Shown piece after piece: positions 61,019 through 64,000 of a stretch of DNA of 64,000 nucleotides. Below the pieces are notes generated by a model. It searched no databases and was not told where the DNA came from. It saw only the letters and a list, made by a program, of their open reading frames with translations. Position 1 is the first letter of the stretch; the number at the start of each line of letters is the position of its first letter. The stretch lies in assembly GCF_009718825.1 (NCBI RefSeq), contig NZ_WNHB01000003.1, forward strand, positions 156,478 through 220,477, given 5' to 3'. The DNA comes from Terrilactibacillus tamarindi (GTDB lineage Bacteria; Bacillota; Bacilli; Bacillales; Sporolactobacillaceae). Position numbers and translations under genes: made by a program.

Positions 61019-61324
61019 ATTCCATGAACAGATTCACCAAATCCCCCATTTCTCATATTTCGAAATGTTTAGTCATATGAATAAATGTCAAATAGCATAA
61101 TCTTCATAAAATGATTAAAAAGAACCCTCCATCCCTCCAAACACCTTGTCCTTATTGACTTTTTGGCATATAACCCGAAGTCGATTAATAAAATGTTACA
61201 AACTCACAACGCGGGGTTCTGAGGTGAGCGTGGAGGAACATAACAAAAATGCATTGAAGCAGTTGTTTTCCCTCCGAAGAAGGTCTCATTTCGCATGTCT
61301 ATATATTCGTAGGAGGCGAGTGGT

Positions 61325-61594
61325 GTGCACGATTACATCAAAGAGCGAACAATCAAGATAGGAAAGCATATCGTGGAGACGAAGAAAACCGTGCGAGTAA
61401 TTGCAAAGGAATTCGGTGTCTCTAAAAGCACCGTTCATAAGGATTTGACGGAAAGGTTGCCCATTATTAATCCAGAGTTGGCAAATGAGGTCAAGAATGT
61501 ACTTGATTATCACAAGTCGATTCGGCATCTTCGCGGGGGAGAAGCAACACGGTTGAAATATCAGCAGGATACGAAAGAGGAAATAGTACAATAA
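61325..61594 (+). CDS. spoIIID: sporulation transcription factor SpoIIID
   Basis: DNA-binding regulator of sigma-E genes in the mother cell, 89 aa. It has the helix-turn-helix VIAKEFGVSKSTVHKDL (about residues 24-40) and basic C-terminal KSIRHLRGGEATRLKY that contacts DNA. GTG start giving MHDYIKERTIKIG, as in B. subtilis, behind GTAGGAGGCGA. Followed by mbl as in Bacillus. Confidence 0.97.
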   Translation: MHDYIKERTIKIGKHIVETKKTVRVIAKEFGVSKSTVHKDLTERLPIINPELANEVKNVLDYHKSIRHLRGGEATRLKYQQDTKEEIVQ

Positions 61595-61981
61595 GAGGTA
61601 GTTAAAAGTCCATGTAATAGTCAATATTTGGCGGAAAACCACCGAAAACCACCTTAATTTTCCTATTGATTACTTCAAAAGTGACCTGCAGATTGAAGAA
61701 AAAAGTAAAGACAAACATCCAAAGGAGGTCCGCATACGGTCTTAACGAGCAGGAGTAATCTCAATCCGATTACTCTACAAATTCACCAAATAAGGAAACA
61801 CGTAATAAGGTCAATTCAATTTCTAGTTATTTTTACTCATTTTTTCGTTTGAAAATACTCCCTGATGACTACAATTTATGGTAAGATAAATAATGATATA
61901 ATTCGACAACTTATGCGTAATTTACGAAAATTCGAAACACTCACTATATAAATAGAAACAATATAATCAGGGAGGAAAATT
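61595..61981 (+). other. 387-bp gap before mbl
   Basis: Contains an unused-looking AAAGGAGGT (about 61721-61729) without a start codon at the right distance. A GAGTAATC/GATTACTC stem (about 61751-61774) follows. A TATAAT near 61897-61902 has no good -35. I see no gene. Confidence 0.35.
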
Positions 61982-62983
61982 ATGTTTTCTAAAGATATCG
62001 GAATAGACCTTGGTACGGCAAATATTCTTATTTATGTAAAAGGGCGCGGCATCGTCTTAAATGAACCGTCTGTCATAGCCATTGACACGACAACAAATAT
62101 ACCGCTTGCAGTAGGTGAAGAAGCAAGACGTATGGTTGGTCGTACGCCAGGAAACATTGTCGCCATTCGTCCTCTTCGCGATGGCGTTATTGCTGACTTT
62201 GAAATCACAGAAATGATGCTTAAGCATTTTATTAATAAAATCAACGTTAAAGGGTTCATGGCGAAGCCGCGTATTCTTATTTGTACACCGACAAATATTA
62301 CATCAGTAGAAAAAAAGGCTATCCGAGAAGCGGCTGAAAAAAGCGGCGGAAAACAAGTATATCTTGAGGAAGAGCCAAAAGTGGCTGCGGTAGGTGCAGG
62401 CATGGATATCTTCCAACCAAGTGGAAATATGGTTATCGATATCGGTGGTGGAACGACAGATATTGCGGTTCTCTCTATGGGAGATATCGTGACGGCTGAA
62501 TCGATCAAAATGGCTGGAGATAAATTCGACCAAGAAATTTTAAATTTTATAAAAAGACAGTACAAGCTCCTCATTGGTGAACGGACGGCTGAACAAATCA
62601 AAATGAACATCGGCACGGTTTTCAAAGGCTCAAGAACCGAAGAAATTGCCATCCGCGGACGTGACATGGTAAGTGGCTTACCTCATACCCTGACCGTACA
62701 TTCAGATGAAATCCACGACGCTCTCATTGACTCCGTTATGGTTATCGTTCGTGCAGCAAAAAATGTATTGGAAAAAACGCCACCTGAACTATCTGCTGAT
62801 ATTATTGATCGCGGCGTCATCATCACAGGCGGTGGAGCACTACTTCACGGGATCGATCAATTACTTGCTCAAGAATTGAAAGTACCTGTCGTTGTAGCAG
62901 AAGATCCAATGACATGTGTAGCCGAAGGAACAGGAATCATGCTTCAACATTTGGACAAGCTTCCAAAACGTAAAGCAAATTAA
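61982..62983 (+). CDS. mbl: rod-shape MreB-like protein Mbl
   Basis: Actin-fold filament guiding cell-wall synthesis. 333 aa with DIGIDLGTANILIYVKGRG, IDIGGGTTDIAVLS and ITGGGALL nucleotide-binding motifs. Context spoIIID-mbl-flhO identifies it as Mbl rather than MreB. SD AGGGAGGAAAA. Confidence 0.96.
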   Translation: MFSKDIGIDLGTANILIYVKGRGIVLNEPSVIAIDTTTNIPLAVGEEARRMVGRTPGNIVAIRPLRDGVIADFEITEMMLKHFINKINVKGFMAKPRILICTPTNITSVEKKAIREAAEKSGGKQVYLEEEPKVAAVGAGMDIFQPSGNMVIDIGGGTTDIAVLSMGDIVTAESIKMAGDKFDQEILNFIKRQYKLLIGERTAEQIKMNIGTVFKGSRTEEIAIRGRDMVSGLPHTLTVHSDEIHDALIDSVMVIVRAAKNVLEKTPPELSADIIDRGVIITGGGALLHGIDQLLAQELKVPVVVAEDPMTCVAEGTGIMLQHLDKLPKRKAN

Positions 62984-62992
62984 TAAAATACT

Positions 62993-63019
62993 CGTGGACA
63001 GGCCGTATTGTCTGTCCGC
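62993..63019 (+). terminator. stem-loop after mbl
   Basis: GGACAG / CTGTCC stem around GCCGTATTGT. No T tract, so probably not an efficient terminator. Confidence 0.4.
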
Positions 63020-63128
63020 ATATACATATTACTAAACGTATACCCAAAATAGTACTTTATAAAACCTATTTTATTGGTTCTCTTTTGAGCGTACGACTCG
63101 TCACTCGACAAAAAGGAGGGACTCTCCC

Positions 63129-63944
63129 GTGATAAGAGGATTTTACACGGCAGCTGAAGGGATGCTAACCCAACAAAAACGTCAGCAAATGCTAACGAAC
63201 AACCTGGCCAATGCCAATACACCCGGATACAAATCGGATCAAGCAACCCAGCGGTCTTTTCCTGAGCAACTCATTGCAAGACTAGGCGGAGCTGATCCAT
63301 CAAAAGGCAACATCGGAAGTTTATCCACGGGGGTCTACCTCCAAGAAACGATTCCAGACTTTTCAGAAGGAACCCTTCAGGAAACAAAAAATAAAACAGA
63401 TCTCGCCTTACATGCTGCAGGCTTACCTCAGAATCCGCAGACGGGTAAAACAGAAGGCGCCTTATTCTTTGTCGTTCAAACACCAAACGGCGTCCGTTAT
63501 ACACAAGATGGTCATTTTACGCAGAATGCAGGCGGCACGCTGATGACAGCTGAAGGCAATCCTGTCCTAGATGCAAACGGCAAACAAATCCAAGTTCCTT
63601 CCGAAAACTTTGACGTAGCTGAAGATGGAACCGTGAGCGTCGCAGGTCAACGAATGGCTCAAATTGGCGTGAACTACGCAGCCAACCCAAACCAACTTGT
63701 CAAAGAAGGATCAGGTCTATTCCGAATGACAGCGGGCGGCAACCTTCCATCTGCACAAGGCAACCAAGCGATTACATATCAAATAAAACAAGGTTACCTC
63801 CAAGGTTCCAATGTGTCACCGGACGACACCATGACAGACTTAATGTCTACATTTCGAAGCTTTGAAACAAACCAAAAAGTCTTGCAAGTCCTTGACTCAA
63901 CCATTGATAAATCCGTCAACCAAGTGGGTCGAGTGAACGGGTAA
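63129..63944 (+). CDS. flhO: flagellar basal-body rod protein FlhO (FlgF/FlgG family)
   Basis: Rod or hook-basal body protein, 271 aa. Family N-terminus with NNLANANTPGYKSD (about residues 23-36) and C-terminal MTDLMSTFRSFETNQKVLQ. GTG start at 63129 after AAAGGAGGG. In B. subtilis flhP follows; here the window ends 56 bp after the stop, before any flhP start. Confidence 0.92.
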   Translation: MIRGFYTAAEGMLTQQKRQQMLTNNLANANTPGYKSDQATQRSFPEQLIARLGGADPSKGNIGSLSTGVYLQETIPDFSEGTLQETKNKTDLALHAAGLPQNPQTGKTEGALFFVVQTPNGVRYTQDGHFTQNAGGTLMTAEGNPVLDANGKQIQVPSENFDVAEDGTVSVAGQRMAQIGVNYAANPNQLVKEGSGLFRMTAGGNLPSAQGNQAITYQIKQGYLQGSNVSPDDTMTDLMSTFRSFETNQKVLQVLDSTIDKSVNQVGRVNG

Positions 63945-64000
63945 CGTTGACTCTTTGAGCGAAGCGATGTCTTATCCGATGGCTTGATATTCACTAATCC

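Noticed and set aside
61147..61174. sigma-E promoter of spoIIID
   Set aside because: CATATAAC is acceptable as -10 but the -35 region matches only about three of seven positions.

Overview
The window comes from a low-GC Gram-positive, spore-forming, flagellated bacterium of the order Bacillales. The evidence is a B. subtilis-like gene order, four sporulation genes (spoIIR, spoIID, spoIIQ, spoIIID), an mbl-flhO pair, AAGGAGG-type ribosome binding sites, frequent TTG and GTG starts, and promoter-like sequences resembling those of sigma-A, -D, -E and -F. The species cannot be named from sequence alone. Nearly all genes are on the + strand; only two (30.3-33.2 kb) are on the - strand.

Region by region. 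0.6-16.5 kb: conserved core (rho, rpmE type B, a dicarboxylate/amino acid symporter, tdk, prfA-prmC, spoIIR, ywlC, mntP, ywlE, ywlG, a KtrA/TrkA-type K+ channel regulator, glyA, upp). 17.0-24.3 kb: complete F1Fo ATP synthase operon with two atpI-class genes in front. 25.7-34.4 kb: ywzB, ywmB, murA, spoIID and spoIIQ, interrupted by two - strand genes (MsmX-type ATPase, M20 amidohydrolase). 34.4-61.0 kb: an accessory block between spoIIQ and spoIIID. It holds two paralogous pairs of 'RocB-like M20 peptidase + class III aminotransferase', twin chemoreceptors, a DCC-family protein, a Fur-box-preceded petrobactin-type siderophore importer (yclNOPQ-like), a GntR regulator, a complete Liv-type amino acid ABC transporter and a NERD-domain protein. 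61.3-64.0 kb: the core order resumes with spoIIID, mbl and flhO.

The most unusual content is not a gene. At least nine intergenic arrays of degenerate ~21-bp units (conserved part GAAG[T/C]GG[T/C][G/T]CAAT, then about 8 variable bases) occupy roughly 4.8 kb, about 7.5% of the window. They start just after a gene end or terminator, never interrupt an operon, and most point the same way as the preceding gene. Their 21-bp period equals two turns of B-DNA. It also creates spurious heptad-repeat ORFs.

Further structure: three tandem ~130-bp leader repeats with SD-ATG-mini-ORF-hairpin before the first M20 gene; a ~35-bp palindrome before livK that fits a FadR/GntR operator; two copies of a ~205-bp MITE-like element; two copies of a ~145-bp structured element; a hexapeptide repeat inserted in SpoIIR; and a ~55-residue insertion in YwlE.

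How the accessory genes may work together (inference): the Liv transporter imports an amino-acid-like compound, the M20 enzyme hydrolyses it, the aminotransferase deaminates the product, GntR controls the operon, and the twin receptors, which carry the dCache amino-acid-binding residues, steer the cell toward amino acids.
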